DNA from: JACJYC01 sp964558465
GTDB taxonomy: Bacteria; Bacteroidota; Bacteroidia; Chitinophagales; Saprospiraceae
NCBI GenBank assembly: GCA_964558465.1
Contig: CAZLEF010000043.1
Coordinates: 1-58,290, forward strand
Direction: 5' to 3'
Length of the DNA stretch: 58,290 bases
Shown: positions 8,288-16,966 of the stretch, piece after piece
Layout: every line of letters begins with the position of its first letter
Numbering within the stretch: position 1 is the stretch's first letter
Program-made: the position numbers and the translations under genes
The notes under the pieces: generated by a model
What the model was told of the DNA's origin: nothing
Databases searched by the model: none
What the model saw: the letters and a program-made list of their open reading frames with translations, nothing else

Positions 8288-8295
8288 TAAATTTG
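8288..8295 (+). promoter_or_regulatory. Bacteroidota -7 element TAAATTTG
   Basis: TAAATTTG matches TAnnTTTG 43 bases before the start of the retropepsin-like gene at 8339. The -33 element is not convincing. Confidence 0.4.
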
Positions 8296-8338
8296 TTCCA
8301 ACAACAATTTAATCTCCTCACGATCAAATTATTAAAAA

Positions 8339-9346
8339 ATGAAACACCCAGTTGTACCTTTGACCTTTTTTTGGATTTTGTGTTGGGTTTCCCTCCTTTA
8401 CTCCGATCCGACCATCCTCCTCATCCGGCTTGCGGGAAAATTTATTCTGGTGGAGGGCGCCGTCGTTGATGAACAATCCGGATATTTCATCCTGGATACC
8501 GGCGTTTCGGGTCTGGTCCTGAACGCCCGGCATTTTAAAGGAAAGGCCTCCCGTGAAATGGCAGCCACCGGCATCAACGGCAATCCGGTCGATGTGCAGA
8601 CCCTTTATGTGCATTTCAAACTGGGCAATGAAGAATGGAAAGACCAGCACGCAACCCTGATCCCGCTCGATCACCTGGAAACCGCCAAAAACGTTGAAAT
8701 TCTGGGGCTGGTCGGGGGCGCCCTGTTCTGGAAATATGAGATGATGATCGATTTTAACCGGATGGAGGTGCAATTGCAGGAAGCCGGCAAAAATGATCTG
8801 AGCCTGATGGAAAGCAATCCGTTTGAAGACGTTTTGCCCTTCCGGCTCAAAGGCGGAATGCCTTGCGTCGAGGTCAGGCTGGGGGATCAGACCTTTTGCC
8901 TGGCCCTGGACACTGCCGCAGAGGATAATTTTTTGAACCAGGATAATTGGGGACCCCTGGACCCCTGGATAACGGAAAGGAAATTCAAGTCCTTTCGCGG
9001 CATTTCCCGGGATATCCGCCAGGCAAAAGCAGCCTATCTGGAACGGGTTCAGGTCGGCAATTTCCTTTGCATACCGATGTCCACCCTGTTTGCCGACCTG
9101 GACGAGGTCAACCGCAATCTCACCGGACAAAAGATCGACGGCTTGCTGGGTTTCGAATTGCTCAAACAATTCAGGGTTGCCATCCATTTCAAGGACAAAA
9201 AAATTGGTCTTTCCGCCCACCGCCCCACTGCAATTTCAGCGATCCTCGCCAAGGCGGAACAACAGGGCGAAAAACCCGATCCCATGCATTGGAATAGCCA
9301 GGCTTCGCCGGTTTTGTTGGCGCCGCAACATGGCCGAAAACAATGA
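8339..9346 (+). CDS. Retropepsin-like aspartyl protease-family protein
   Basis: A 335-residue secreted protein (N-terminal hydrophobic signal, MKHPVVPLTFFWILCWVSLL). It carries two aspartyl-protease half-domains: GYFILDTGVSGLVLN near residue 50 and FCLALDTAAEDNFLN near residue 185. The first keeps the DTG triad; the second reads DTA. Two hydrophobic-hydrophobic-Gly signatures (EILGLVGGALFWKYEMMIDF; KIDGLLGFELLKQFRVAIHF) follow each. This is the bacterial double-domain PF13650-type layout. Target unknown. Ends before a strong terminator at 9458. Confidence 0.8.
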   Translation: MKHPVVPLTFFWILCWVSLLYSDPTILLIRLAGKFILVEGAVVDEQSGYFILDTGVSGLVLNARHFKGKASREMAATGINGNPVDVQTLYVHFKLGNEEWKDQHATLIPLDHLETAKNVEILGLVGGALFWKYEMMIDFNRMEVQLQEAGKNDLSLMESNPFEDVLPFRLKGGMPCVEVRLGDQTFCLALDTAAEDNFLNQDNWGPLDPWITERKFKSFRGISRDIRQAKAAYLERVQVGNFLCIPMSTLFADLDEVNRNLTGQKIDGLLGFELLKQFRVAIHFKDKKIGLSAHRPTAISAILAKAEQQGEKPDPMHWNSQASPVLLAPQHGRKQ

Positions 9347-9457
9347 AACAATAAGGAAAAGCGCCTATAAAAAAAAGCAATATTTTTGGATGTTCGTCAG
9401 ACTATCGACCATTTTCATACATCCCATTGAGGAAGATTAATCTAATTTTTGTTAACG

Positions 9458-9499
9458 GAAAGCCTTCACGGTTAACGCTTTAGAAGGCTTTCTTTTTCT
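9458..9499 (+). terminator. Rho-independent terminator
   Basis: GAAAGCCTTC (9458-9467) pairs perfectly with GAAGGCTTTC (9483-9492) across a 15-base loop and is followed by a T-rich run. It ends the transcript of the retropepsin-like gene. The remainder of the gap 9347-9669 holds nothing else that I recognise. Confidence 0.8.
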
Positions 9500-9669
9500 T
9501 GAGCCGTTTGAAACAAACAAGCTGAATGGTGCGTTTTAAGTAGATATCCATTCCAGATAGTACATAATTAGCCAAAACAAAGCCAATAAATTCCCCCATT
9601 AACCATCCGGCAGTTCAGATTCAAACATTTTGACTGGAACCAAAACTGTAATCACCTAAGCTTAGACTT

Positions 9670-10356
9670 ATGAAACCCGGTTTTAAACTCCTTTTAACGC
9701 TAATTTACCTGGCCGCCGTTTTCTGGGTCAATGGGCAAAACCCTGATTCCATGATCGAAGGCGTTCATGCCCCATCAGAGGGTTCCTTAATACAGAAACC
9801 GTCGCTTGGCTGGTGGAATACCAAATGGGCGAAGGTGGCCTATGTTCTTATATTCCTCTCCGGCCTTTACGTCCTCCACTGTTTCCTGCTCAGGCGGCGA
9901 CTTGCGAAAGAGCAGATCAACCATTTCAAAGAGCTCCATGACCTGAAAGCTTCCTTCAATGAAAACAATGGCCGGTTAACGGCAATGAAGGACGGACAGT
10001 CGGAGAAAACGGTCCTCAGCCCGGACGAATATTTCCTGCAAAAAACCCGGCAACTCGTCGAAAAAAACCTGAACAACGAGTACTTCGGCATCCATGAACT
10101 TCGCATCGGATTGCGCATCAGCCGCGCTCAATTGCACCGCAAGCTCAAGACCCTCACCGGGCATTCCACCACCCATTATATCTGGTCCATCCGGCTGCAA
10201 AAAGCAAAAGATTTGCTTTCGCATGAGGAAGAACTGAATATTTCTGAGATCGCCTACCGGGTCGGCTTCAGGAGTCCGGTATATTTTTCACAAGTTTTCA
10301 CAGAAGAATTCGGCCGTTCGCCCTCGGATTTCCGGAAAAAGCCGAAGGATTACTGA
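9670..10356 (+). CDS. Membrane-anchored AraC-family regulator, possibly a shortened hybrid sensor
   Basis: A 228-residue protein: signal peptide or first transmembrane segment (LLLTLIYLAAVFWVNG), a short ~35-residue periplasmic stretch, a second transmembrane helix (WWNTKWAKVAYVLIFLSGLY) followed by the basic exit HCFLLRRRLAKEQ, a short coiled linker, and an AraC helix-turn-helix domain (FGIHELRIGLRISRAQLHRK; ISEIAYRVGFRSPVYFSQVF). The WW...Y...LLRRRL segment resembles the membrane exit of Y_Y_Y-type hybrid two-component regulators, but the periplasmic propeller and the kinase are missing. The signal sensed is unknown. Confidence 0.8.
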   Translation: MKPGFKLLLTLIYLAAVFWVNGQNPDSMIEGVHAPSEGSLIQKPSLGWWNTKWAKVAYVLIFLSGLYVLHCFLLRRRLAKEQINHFKELHDLKASFNENNGRLTAMKDGQSEKTVLSPDEYFLQKTRQLVEKNLNNEYFGIHELRIGLRISRAQLHRKLKTLTGHSTTHYIWSIRLQKAKDLLSHEEELNISEIAYRVGFRSPVYFSQVFTEEFGRSPSDFRKKPKDY

Positions 10357-10365
10357 GGGGAAATG

Positions 10366-10404
10366 CATAGCGATCCGATCGCTCTAAGCGATCGGATCGC
10401 TATG
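10366..10404. repeat. AGCGATC double-palindrome element, copy A
   Basis: Left arm CATAGCGATCCGATCGCT (10366-10383) and right arm AGCGATCGGATCGCTATG (10387-10404) are perfect inverted repeats with a 3-base loop. Each 15-base core is itself a palindrome of AGCGATC around one central base. The core recurs at 19557-19589 and 21586-21618. Copy A lies between the ends of the AraC gene and the TPR gene and could act as a bidirectional terminator, though it has no T-run. Confidence 0.9.
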
Positions 10405-10465
10405 GTGGGTTTCGGTATAAAAATTCTATAACCCGCCGCATACATAACCTGAAAACCCAACCCCA

Positions 10466-11167
10466 TTATCGCAGCTCCTCCAAAAGCCTCCCCGCCTTTT
10501 TTTTATTTTTCTCCAGCGAGCCAGGGTCATCCAGCGTCTTGCGGGCGTATTTTTCGGCCTGTTCCCGGTTGCCGGTTCGGTAATAGGCCAGGGCGAGGTA
10601 CCATTTTGCGGGTGAAGCCAGGATTGATCCCGCGTCCTTTTCAACCTGTTGGAGATAAGGAATGGCTGCGCTGTCTTTATCCAGCGCCATCAGGCAGTTG
10701 GCTTTATAAAACAGAAAATGGGTGGACGAATCCTCCGCCGCTTCAAAATGTGCAAGGGCTTCCCGGTATTGTCCGGCCTCATAAAGGCTGTATGCCGTAT
10801 TAACAGCACCTGACCTGTCGGGGGCGGCGGTGATCAGGCTGTAGGATTCAAACAGAACATCCGCTCGTGTCCGGGTCCAGATCAAAGCCCCTACGGCTAC
10901 AACCAGCAAAAACCCGGCAGCTACCACCCAGGGGCGGAATCGTTTCAGAACTGCGGGTTGATTGCTCCGTGCCTGCAACAACTTTTTACGCCGCTGGTCT
11001 TCGGCGTCTTCCAATGCGGAGAAAAAAGCTTTGTACCATTCCAATTCATTTTGAAGTCTGGGATCCGCCAACCTTTGCTCAAAATCTTTTTTCTCTTCCC
11101 CGGACAAACCGCCGGCCAGATACTGCTGAACCAATGGAATATCCTTTTCTTCAAAATATTTCATCAC
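10466..11167 (-). CDS. TPR anti-sigma-like membrane protein
   Basis: A 233-residue protein. The N-terminal ~80 residues look like the cytosolic part of a non-zinc anti-sigma factor (VQQYLAGGLSGEEKKDFEQR). One transmembrane helix follows (PWVVAAGFLLVVAVGALIWT), then periplasmic TPR-like helices (AYSLYEAGQYREALAHFEAA; ASPAKWYLALAYYRTGNREQ). It sits 126 bases downstream of the ECF sigma factor gene, so it is probably its membrane regulator. The periplasmic TPRs may contact the TPR-CHAT protein encoded divergently. The role is inferred from layout, not from a strict family match. Confidence 0.7.
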   Translation of the reverse strand: MMKYFEEKDIPLVQQYLAGGLSGEEKKDFEQRLADPRLQNELEWYKAFFSALEDAEDQRRKKLLQARSNQPAVLKRFRPWVVAAGFLLVVAVGALIWTRTRADVLFESYSLITAAPDRSGAVNTAYSLYEAGQYREALAHFEAAEDSSTHFLFYKANCLMALDKDSAAIPYLQQVEKDAGSILASPAKWYLALAYYRTGNREQAEKYARKTLDDPGSLEKNKKKAGRLLEELR

Positions 11168-11191
11168 CTATTGGTTTTTTATAGGATAGTT

Positions 11192-11284
11192 GTAAGTCGT
11201 AAGTCGTAAGTCGTAAGTTGTAAGTCGGCATAACGTCCAGTTTACGACTTACGACTATCGACTTACGACTATCGGCTTACGACT
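11192..11284. repeat. 7-bp tandem repeat GTAAGTC with facing copies
   Basis: Five units of GTAAGTC (one ends in T) at 11192-11226 face copies of the reverse complement (CTTACGACTATCG-type units) at about 11242-11284. The region can form a long hairpin between the sigma and TPR genes. A fragment of the same phrase (ACTTACGACTTACAAC) is at about 56780-56810. Confidence 0.8.
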
Positions 11285-11293
11285 TTCAACTTC

Positions 11294-11872
11294 CTAAACA
11301 TACCCCTCCACAAGTTTATGCAAACGTTCCAGGCACCTGTACAACTGCGAACTGACCACCTGTTCGTTTTTGTAATCCATCCTGACGGCGATAGCGTCCA
11401 GCGCAAAATTTTCATAAAACCGGAGCCGGAAAATGGTTTTACACGGGTCTCCGATCTTTTCCAGCGCGGCTGAAAAAATGCCTTTCAAATGCTCCTGTTC
11501 GTTTTTCTGGTAGATGGCGTCATCCCACGCGTTCAGAAGGATGTCATCTATTTCCTGATCCAGGGAGAAACGACAACGTTCCCGGTGTTTGTGAAACAGT
11601 TTTCGTTTGAAGATACCCATCAAAAACCCCTTTATGCTGGACTGCAGGGAGGTAACCGCGCCCGATTTTATTTTTTTGAACAATACGATTACTGCATCCT
11701 GGAAGGCGTCCTCCAGGTCCTGGTCGTTCAACAAGCTGCGGCGTTTGCCCCAGACCACAAATTCTTTCAGCAGGAGGCGGTAGACTTCAGCCAGCAGTTG
11801 GTCGCCGCCACCGGTCCTGATGTGTTCAATCGCTTCGGTTGTACGTAAAGGGTCCTCTAAAAGGTGTCTCAT
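11294..11872 (-). CDS. ECF-type RNA polymerase sigma factor
   Basis: A 192-residue sigma-70-family protein. Region 2 is seen as DLEDAFQDAVIVLFKKIKSG near residue 50, and region 4 as the C-terminal AIAVRMDYKNEQVVSSQLYRC. It belongs to the ECF type found in Bacteroidota next to TPR anti-sigma-like proteins and CHAT proteases. A -7 element lies upstream at 11959. Together with the downstream TPR membrane protein it probably transmits an envelope signal to transcription. Targets may include the divergent Cys-rich/CHAT genes. Confidence 0.82.
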   Translation of the reverse strand: MRHLLEDPLRTTEAIEHIRTGGGDQLLAEVYRLLLKEFVVWGKRRSLLNDQDLEDAFQDAVIVLFKKIKSGAVTSLQSSIKGFLMGIFKRKLFHKHRERCRFSLDQEIDDILLNAWDDAIYQKNEQEHLKGIFSAALEKIGDPCKTIFRLRFYENFALDAIAVRMDYKNEQVVSSQLYRCLERLHKLVEGYV

Positions 11873-11958
11873 GTAATTGGATCAACAATCTACCCTGGAA
11901 ATTTATTCCATTTCAAATGAAAGTGTAAACGCTGATAGCGAAAAACTTCCTATTTTGC

Positions 11959-11966
11959 CAAAGATA
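11959..11966 (-). promoter_or_regulatory. Bacteroidota -7 element TATCTTTG
   Basis: On the minus strand TATCTTTG lies about 87 bases upstream of the sigma factor start, in the 260-base divergent gap that separates it from the Cys-rich gene. No matching -33 TTG at ideal spacing. Confidence 0.4.
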
Positions 11967-12132
11967 ACATCTTTTCTCTTAAGGATCGTCTCAATTAAGA
12001 TAATACCTCTCTGATCAGCAGCAGGTCATCCGGCTGCAGTTTAGCTTTAGCGGCGCCTCCCGGAATTTTTTTTTGCTGTGTTTAGAAAACGCACCATGCA
12101 GGAATATGCACATAGATAAAACCTTAAAACAA

Positions 12133-12798
12133 ATGGATATGAGAAACCTTTTGATCCTGCTTTTATTGGTTGCCGTTTCCGGCAATGTGCATGCCTTTCA
12201 AAGGGCCGGCAAAACCTCATCCGGCAGAAATGAGGAAGGGCCCGATGCGGGGGACACCATTTATTACAATCCGGTCTATGCCTTGGTTTATCTTTATGCA
12301 ACTGCCAACCCCAGGATTTTTCCGGAATCCGTTCCCCCCGTCATTCAAAAACGGCTGGACAATCAGATAACCGACCTGGAACATAACCTCGGCGATTACG
12401 GCAAAGTGACCACGGTTCCCCAGGTCCGATGTCCGGGATGTACCTGCCAGGGAAGATTTTGCTGCGACTGGTGCCCCTGCACCAAAGCCAAATATATGGC
12501 CGATGAGCTGTCTTCCTCAATATACCAATTCATCACCCCCCGGAAGGATCCCGTCAGGTTGCGTTTCAGCACGCTCCGGGGCAAAAAAATTCCTTTGAAA
12601 CGGGAAGTCAAAAAAACAGGAAAATCCAGCTATTATCTGTATACGCTGGATGCGAAGGACTTGTCCGGCAAAGCCAGGCTGTCTTTTTACCTTTCCGGGA
12701 GGCTTAAACGCCAATTGGGCCCGCCTGCCAGGAAAGCAACCCTGGAGGTAACGTTGGATGAGCCTTCCAAACTATCCGTACATCTTTCCGGAGAATAG
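12133..12798 (+). CDS. Secreted Cys-rich protein of unknown function
   Basis: A 221-residue protein with a signal peptide (RNLLILLLLVAVSGNVHAF). Its mark is a dense cysteine cluster, RCPGCTCQGRFCCDWCPC, near residues 98-115 with seven Cys. This could bind a metal or cluster or be heavily disulfide-bonded. The C-terminal part is basic and beta-rich (LRFSTLRGKKIPLKREVKK). I do not recognise a family. The start is ambiguous between ATG 12106, 12133 and 12139; only the last two begin right at the signal peptide. It precedes the CHAT gene by 27 bases and is probably co-transcribed with it. Confidence 0.65.
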   Translation: MDMRNLLILLLLVAVSGNVHAFQRAGKTSSGRNEEGPDAGDTIYYNPVYALVYLYATANPRIFPESVPPVIQKRLDNQITDLEHNLGDYGKVTTVPQVRCPGCTCQGRFCCDWCPCTKAKYMADELSSSIYQFITPRKDPVRLRFSTLRGKKIPLKREVKKTGKSSYYLYTLDAKDLSGKARLSFYLSGRLKRQLGPPARKATLEVTLDEPSKLSVHLSGE

Positions 12799-12825
12799 CT
12801 CCCTTCATCCAGCAAGCCTGCAACC

Positions 12826-15759
12826 ATGTCGGGAAAAAGAAGCATTATAAAGTCCGGGGTTGGATTGGGCAAAATATCGTTGCTGTTTTGTCTGGTTTTC
12901 AGCTTTCAGTTCAGTCAATCAGAAAACCAAACCGACCCGCCTGACGAGAAAATAGCGGCCCTGCGGGAAAAAGCGGCCTCCCTTATGTTCCAGGACCCCG
13001 ACTTGTCCTTAAAAATGCTGGACAGCGCCCTTTTTTACGCTCAAAAAGGGGGGGCGGCCCAACAGTACGGGCAACTGCTTGATCTGAAAGACGGCGTATT
13101 GGGGATGCACTGCCGGTTTCCGGAATGGAAAAAAAACCTGGCGGCCTGGGATGAATGGATTGCCGGCAAAGCCGAAAACGACCGCGATTTTTTCCGGGCC
13201 AAACTGGCCAACCGCCGGGGCATCTACTTCTATGAGTTGGGGCAATACCAGGAGGCGCTGAAACATCTGCAGGCCGCTTCGGATTATTACGAAAGTCAGC
13301 CCCCCGCCCTGCAAAACTGCTCAACCTTGTTTTCAACCCGCCAGTTCATCGCTGTAATCTACCGGCGTATGGGCGCCTTGGATTCCGCTATTGAAGAATT
13401 CCGGCACAGTTTTCGGTACTACGAATGTTACCGGGATACCACTGCGCCGCCTGATTATTCCGTGACCTTCATCCATATCGCTCAGACTTACTTACAAAAA
13501 GGCGATACCCTGCAAGCCGGAACCTTTTTCGAAAAAGCATTGAAAAATGCGGAACAGCATATCCTCCCCGATCAGGGAGGTTTTTCCCGGCAGGTTGTAA
13601 ATATATACAACCCCGTATCGCATTATTATATCGTTTGCGAAAAACTGGACAGCGCCATCCGGATGCTGAAAAAAACGCTGCCTTTTGTGAATGACAACGA
13701 TCCTTTTTCCGTGCACACTTATACTTTATTGGGAGATGCGCACAATGCGCTGAACCAGTTTGATCAGGCCCTGGCATATTACCGGGAGGCTGAGGCCCGC
13801 TATCAAAAATTATTGGGAAACAAAAATTACAGGCTGGGGGTAGTGCATCAAAAAATGGGCGGTTTGATGGAGAAGCAAAACCGGCTGGATGAAGCAATCG
13901 CTTATTATCAGCGGTCTTTGTGCAATCTCGCCTGGGGATTTGAAGATTCGACCAACATTTACCTTAACCCGGTTCTTCAAAAAATAACAGGAAAACCGGA
14001 ACTGATTCAAAGCTTGTATTTAAAAGCAAAATTGTTTGACCGGCTATCCGGTCAACGCAACGATCCGGATGCGCTTCTGGCTGCATTTGAAACTGCATCG
14101 CTGGCGGTCAGCCTGATCGATAGTACAAAATACGACCTGATTAAAGAAAGCGAGCGCCGTTTCCAGGCTGCCGGAGCTTATCCGGTATATGAATTGGCCG
14201 TCGATTTGGCCATCCGTCTTTATCAATCAGATGAAAAATACGCCGGTTGGCTGGAAAAAGCCTTCGCGCTCGTCGAGCAGTCCAGGGGGTTTACCTTGCT
14301 GGAAGTCGTCAACCAGACGCCCGCCTTTATCGATATTGACCCCGCATTGCTCGAAAAAGAAAAACAGATCAAGGCAGAACTGGCAAAAGTGGAACAGCAG
14401 CTTTATGATTTGCGTCTTCAACCCAACAGCGCCCAACAACAAACCCTGGAAAACCGGTTTGCCACCCTCCAACACGATCTGGCAGAATGGGTATTTGAAA
14501 TCCGGACTGCTCATCCGGATTATTTTAACTTGAAATTTGACAACCGGTCTGTGTCGCTTTCGGCCGTTCAACAGGAATTATTAAGTCCTCATCAAACGAT
14601 GATCGAATATTTCTGGGGGGAAAATTTTTTGTTCACCTTCCTGATCAGGCCCGATACCGTACAGGTCTGGAAACAACCCCTCCTGCCGCTTGCCGACAGC
14701 ATCCGGCTGTTCAAAAACCTGATCGTAGATCCCGCTTCCAGATTGAACTTGCGGGAAAACGTCCATTTTCAGGAATTATCGTATTTTCTTTTTAAGGGTC
14801 TTCTGGAAAAACTGATGACAGAGTTAGGGGAGGATTGCGATAAATTGATCATTGCCCGCGACGGTTTATTGGAATACATCCCGTTTGAGTTATTGGACCG
14901 CTCCAGGGCTGTCGGGCCGAATTCGTTTGTAGAGGATGATTTCCTGATCAGGGGTTATGACATCGCCTACGCCCAATCCGCAACCCTGCTCCACCGGCAA
15001 ACAAAGAGAAAACCCGACTACCGGCGGCGGAATTTATTGGGTTTTGCGCCTTCCTACACAGAAGCCGGAACCGACGCCGGCCGGGGCGAATATGCCGATT
15101 TGCCCGGCGCTGAAAAAGAAATTGAAGAAATAACCAGGATTGCCGGAGGCAAGCCTTTTATGGGGGTTGAGGCGACCGAACAGAATTTCAAAAAGTACGC
15201 CCACCGCTACAAAATACTGCACCTGGCGCTGCATGGCCGGGCAGACGACGTTTACCCTCAATTTTCCGAACTTGTTTTTACGCCATCGCCCGGTGAAGAC
15301 GGAAAACTCCGGGCCATCGAACTGTACAATATGCGGCTGAACGCCCAATTGGCGGTCCTGAGCGGTTGTGAAACCGGGTACGGTAAACTACAACGAGGCG
15401 AAGGCCTGCTTAGTCTGGGTCATGCTTTCGCCTATGCCGGGGCGCCGAGTATTGTGGTCAGTCAATGGAAAGTCCCCGATGCATCCACCGCTGAGATCAT
15501 GATCTCCTTTTACAACTTGCTAAAAAAAGGTTACGCCAAGGATGAAGCGCTGGCCGGCGCAAAAAAATTGTTTCTGGAAAACCACCCTGAACTCGCCCAC
15601 CCCTTTTTCTGGGCGGGGTTTGTGGTTTCGGGCAACACGGCGCCGGTTGGGTTGGGTTTCCGGAAATGGTTGCATTTGTTCGTGGCCCTGGCTTTTGGCG
15701 CCGTTTTTTTTATTCTTTTCAGGACCAATTCTTTTTTCATTCTCAAGAAAAAATCCTGA
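12826..15759 (+). CDS. TPR-CHAT protease with periplasmic topology
   Basis: A 977-residue protein. An N-terminal signal (KISLLFCLVFSFQFSQSE) is followed by TPR-type helical repeats to about residue 480, a short coiled coil near 500-560, and a CHAT (caspase HetF-associated) domain at about 640-940. The catalytic His803 lies in LHLALHGRADD and Cys848 in AVLSGCETGYG; both are intact, followed by the typical IVVSQWKVPDASTAEIM. A C-terminal transmembrane helix (WLHLFVALAFGAVFFILF) anchors it, so the protease probably faces the periplasm. Known CHAT proteases cleave or signal on TPR-recruited partners; the substrate here is unknown. Neighbours are the sigma/anti-sigma pair (divergent) and the LytTR gene 66 bases downstream. 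Confidence 0.9.
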   Translation: MSGKRSIIKSGVGLGKISLLFCLVFSFQFSQSENQTDPPDEKIAALREKAASLMFQDPDLSLKMLDSALFYAQKGGAAQQYGQLLDLKDGVLGMHCRFPEWKKNLAAWDEWIAGKAENDRDFFRAKLANRRGIYFYELGQYQEALKHLQAASDYYESQPPALQNCSTLFSTRQFIAVIYRRMGALDSAIEEFRHSFRYYECYRDTTAPPDYSVTFIHIAQTYLQKGDTLQAGTFFEKALKNAEQHILPDQGGFSRQVVNIYNPVSHYYIVCEKLDSAIRMLKKTLPFVNDNDPFSVHTYTLLGDAHNALNQFDQALAYYREAEARYQKLLGNKNYRLGVVHQKMGGLMEKQNRLDEAIAYYQRSLCNLAWGFEDSTNIYLNPVLQKITGKPELIQSLYLKAKLFDRLSGQRNDPDALLAAFETASLAVSLIDSTKYDLIKESERRFQAAGAYPVYELAVDLAIRLYQSDEKYAGWLEKAFALVEQSRGFTLLEVVNQTPAFIDIDPALLEKEKQIKAELAKVEQQLYDLRLQPNSAQQQTLENRFATLQHDLAEWVFEIRTAHPDYFNLKFDNRSVSLSAVQQELLSPHQTMIEYFWGENFLFTFLIRPDTVQVWKQPLLPLADSIRLFKNLIVDPASRLNLRENVHFQELSYFLFKGLLEKLMTELGEDCDKLIIARDGLLEYIPFELLDRSRAVGPNSFVEDDFLIRGYDIAYAQSATLLHRQTKRKPDYRRRNLLGFAPSYTEAGTDAGRGEYADLPGAEKEIEEITRIAGGKPFMGVEATEQNFKKYAHRYKILHLALHGRADDVYPQFSELVFTPSPGEDGKLRAIELYNMRLNAQLAVLSGCETGYGKLQRGEGLLSLGHAFAYAGAPSIVVSQWKVPDASTAEIMISFYNLLKKGYAKDEALAGAKKLFLENHPELAHPFFWAGFVVSGNTAPVGLGFRKWLHLFVALAFGAVFFILFRTNSFFILKKKS

Positions 15760-15825
15760 TCTCACTGTTTAGGATTCCGGTTTTGCAGGAATATACCAAC
15801 TGAAAACTAAACCCCGGTTAAAAAT

Positions 15826-16563
15826 ATGAAGCCCCCAGCCCGGTTATTCGTCAAATCGATCCTGCTTTTTGACAACCCCGAAGACGGCGAGTTGCTTAAC
15901 CATAAGCTGAAACTGCGTTGTCCTTTTATCCAGGTAATAAAGGTTTTCCAGGATCTTACCGCCGCCATGCAATTTTTGAAAAAAGAGGCAACCGATCTCA
16001 TTATCGCAGAATTGAATTTTCCGGTTTTCCAGAGCCATTCCTTGTATAACTTTCTGCGGGAAAGGCAATTAAATATGATCGTACTGGCGCCTGAAAAAAT
16101 ACCCCTTCTGCATCCGGTTCAATCCGGTGATTTAAGTTTGTTTTCCCATTTCGACCCGATCAGGGCAATCGAGGCTTTTTTTTTTATGGAATCAGGCCTG
16201 GCGCTTTCTGAATCATCCACCCTTTTTCCATTTGCAAGACAGGAAGCAAAAATTCAGCTTTCGAATCAGGAACTGATCCGGTTTGTAAGCCCGGAGGACA
16301 TTATCATGTGCAAGGCGGACAATGTTTACACCACTTTTTTCCTGAATTCGGGCGAACAGATCATGGTTTCAAAATCCCTGAAAAAAATCGAACTGGAAAT
16401 GTCGGATTACCCTTTTTTCTTCCGCACCCACCAGTCCTATCTGGTCAATCTCCGCCATATCACAGAAATCAGGAAACGCGAGCCTGATTGCCTGATTTTA
16501 ACTAATAAATTAAAGGCGCTGGTTTCCGGAAGTAAGATCAGCGAGCTCCGGACCAGGCTTTAA
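15826..16563 (+). CDS. LytTR regulator with degenerate receiver-like N-terminus
   Basis: A 245-residue protein. The C-terminal ~100 residues are a LytTR DNA-binding domain (IRFVSPEDIIMCKADNVYTT; FFFRTHQSYLVNLRHITEIR). The N-terminal half has the length and beta-alpha rhythm of a receiver domain, but the phospho-acceptor position reads DLIIAELNFP, with Glu where Asp is normal, so classic phosphorylation is unlikely. It probably acts as a phosphorylation-independent regulator of the adjacent genes. It follows the CHAT gene by 66 bases and converges on the lipoprotein gene at 16601. Confidence 0.82.
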   Translation: MKPPARLFVKSILLFDNPEDGELLNHKLKLRCPFIQVIKVFQDLTAAMQFLKKEATDLIIAELNFPVFQSHSLYNFLRERQLNMIVLAPEKIPLLHPVQSGDLSLFSHFDPIRAIEAFFFMESGLALSESSTLFPFARQEAKIQLSNQELIRFVSPEDIIMCKADNVYTTFFLNSGEQIMVSKSLKKIELEMSDYPFFFRTHQSYLVNLRHITEIRKREPDCLILTNKLKALVSGSKISELRTRL

Positions 16564-16600
16564 AAAACCGGGATGGCGGTCGTCCGGTCATATGAGAAGC

Positions 16601-16966
16601 CTATTTCCCTTCGGGAAGAATTAATCGGATGACCCGGACGGAATCTTTCTGGGGCGTCGAAACCTCCGCATAGGCGGCCGTTTGTCCGGAAATGGCTTTA
16701 AGCCGGTATTGCCCCGGTTCAACCCCGAAAAAGGAAAACTCTCCGTTTTCATTTGCAATGGCGGCAATATCCGGCGCCTGGCCCGTGCCCTCCATAATGG
16801 TGATGACGGCGCCTTCCACCGGCCGGGAAAACTGGTCGACCACCACCCCGTTGATAGCTGTGGTATTCATTTCTGTTTTGTTTGGAGATGAATGGCAAGC
16901 GGCCCCGATCCACATCAAGGCCAGGCTTGCGCAAAAAATCATTTGACAGGTATCAGGGCGCCTCAT
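16601..16966 (-). CDS. Carboxypeptidase regulatory-like domain lipoprotein
   Basis: A 121-residue lipoprotein (lipobox LMWIGAAC, Cys as acylation site) with one CarboxypepD_reg/Ig-like beta-sandwich: INGVVVDQFSRPVEGAVITI, then NGEFSFFGVEPGQYRLKAIS. Such domains are structural or adhesive. Its start overlaps the last 14 bases of the trypsin-like gene, so it is the last gene of the four-gene protease operon. Confidence 0.8.
   Translation of the reverse strand: MRRPDTCQMIFCASLALMWIGAACHSSPNKTEMNTTAINGVVVDQFSRPVEGAVITIMEGTGQAPDIAAIANENGEFSFFGVEPGQYRLKAISGQTAAYAEVSTPQKDSVRVIRLILPEGK

Noticed and set aside
10369..10401. HIP1-type octamer (GCGATCGC) repeat
   Set aside because: The element contains AGCGATC and GATCGCT but with a central C or G, so the octamer itself is absent.
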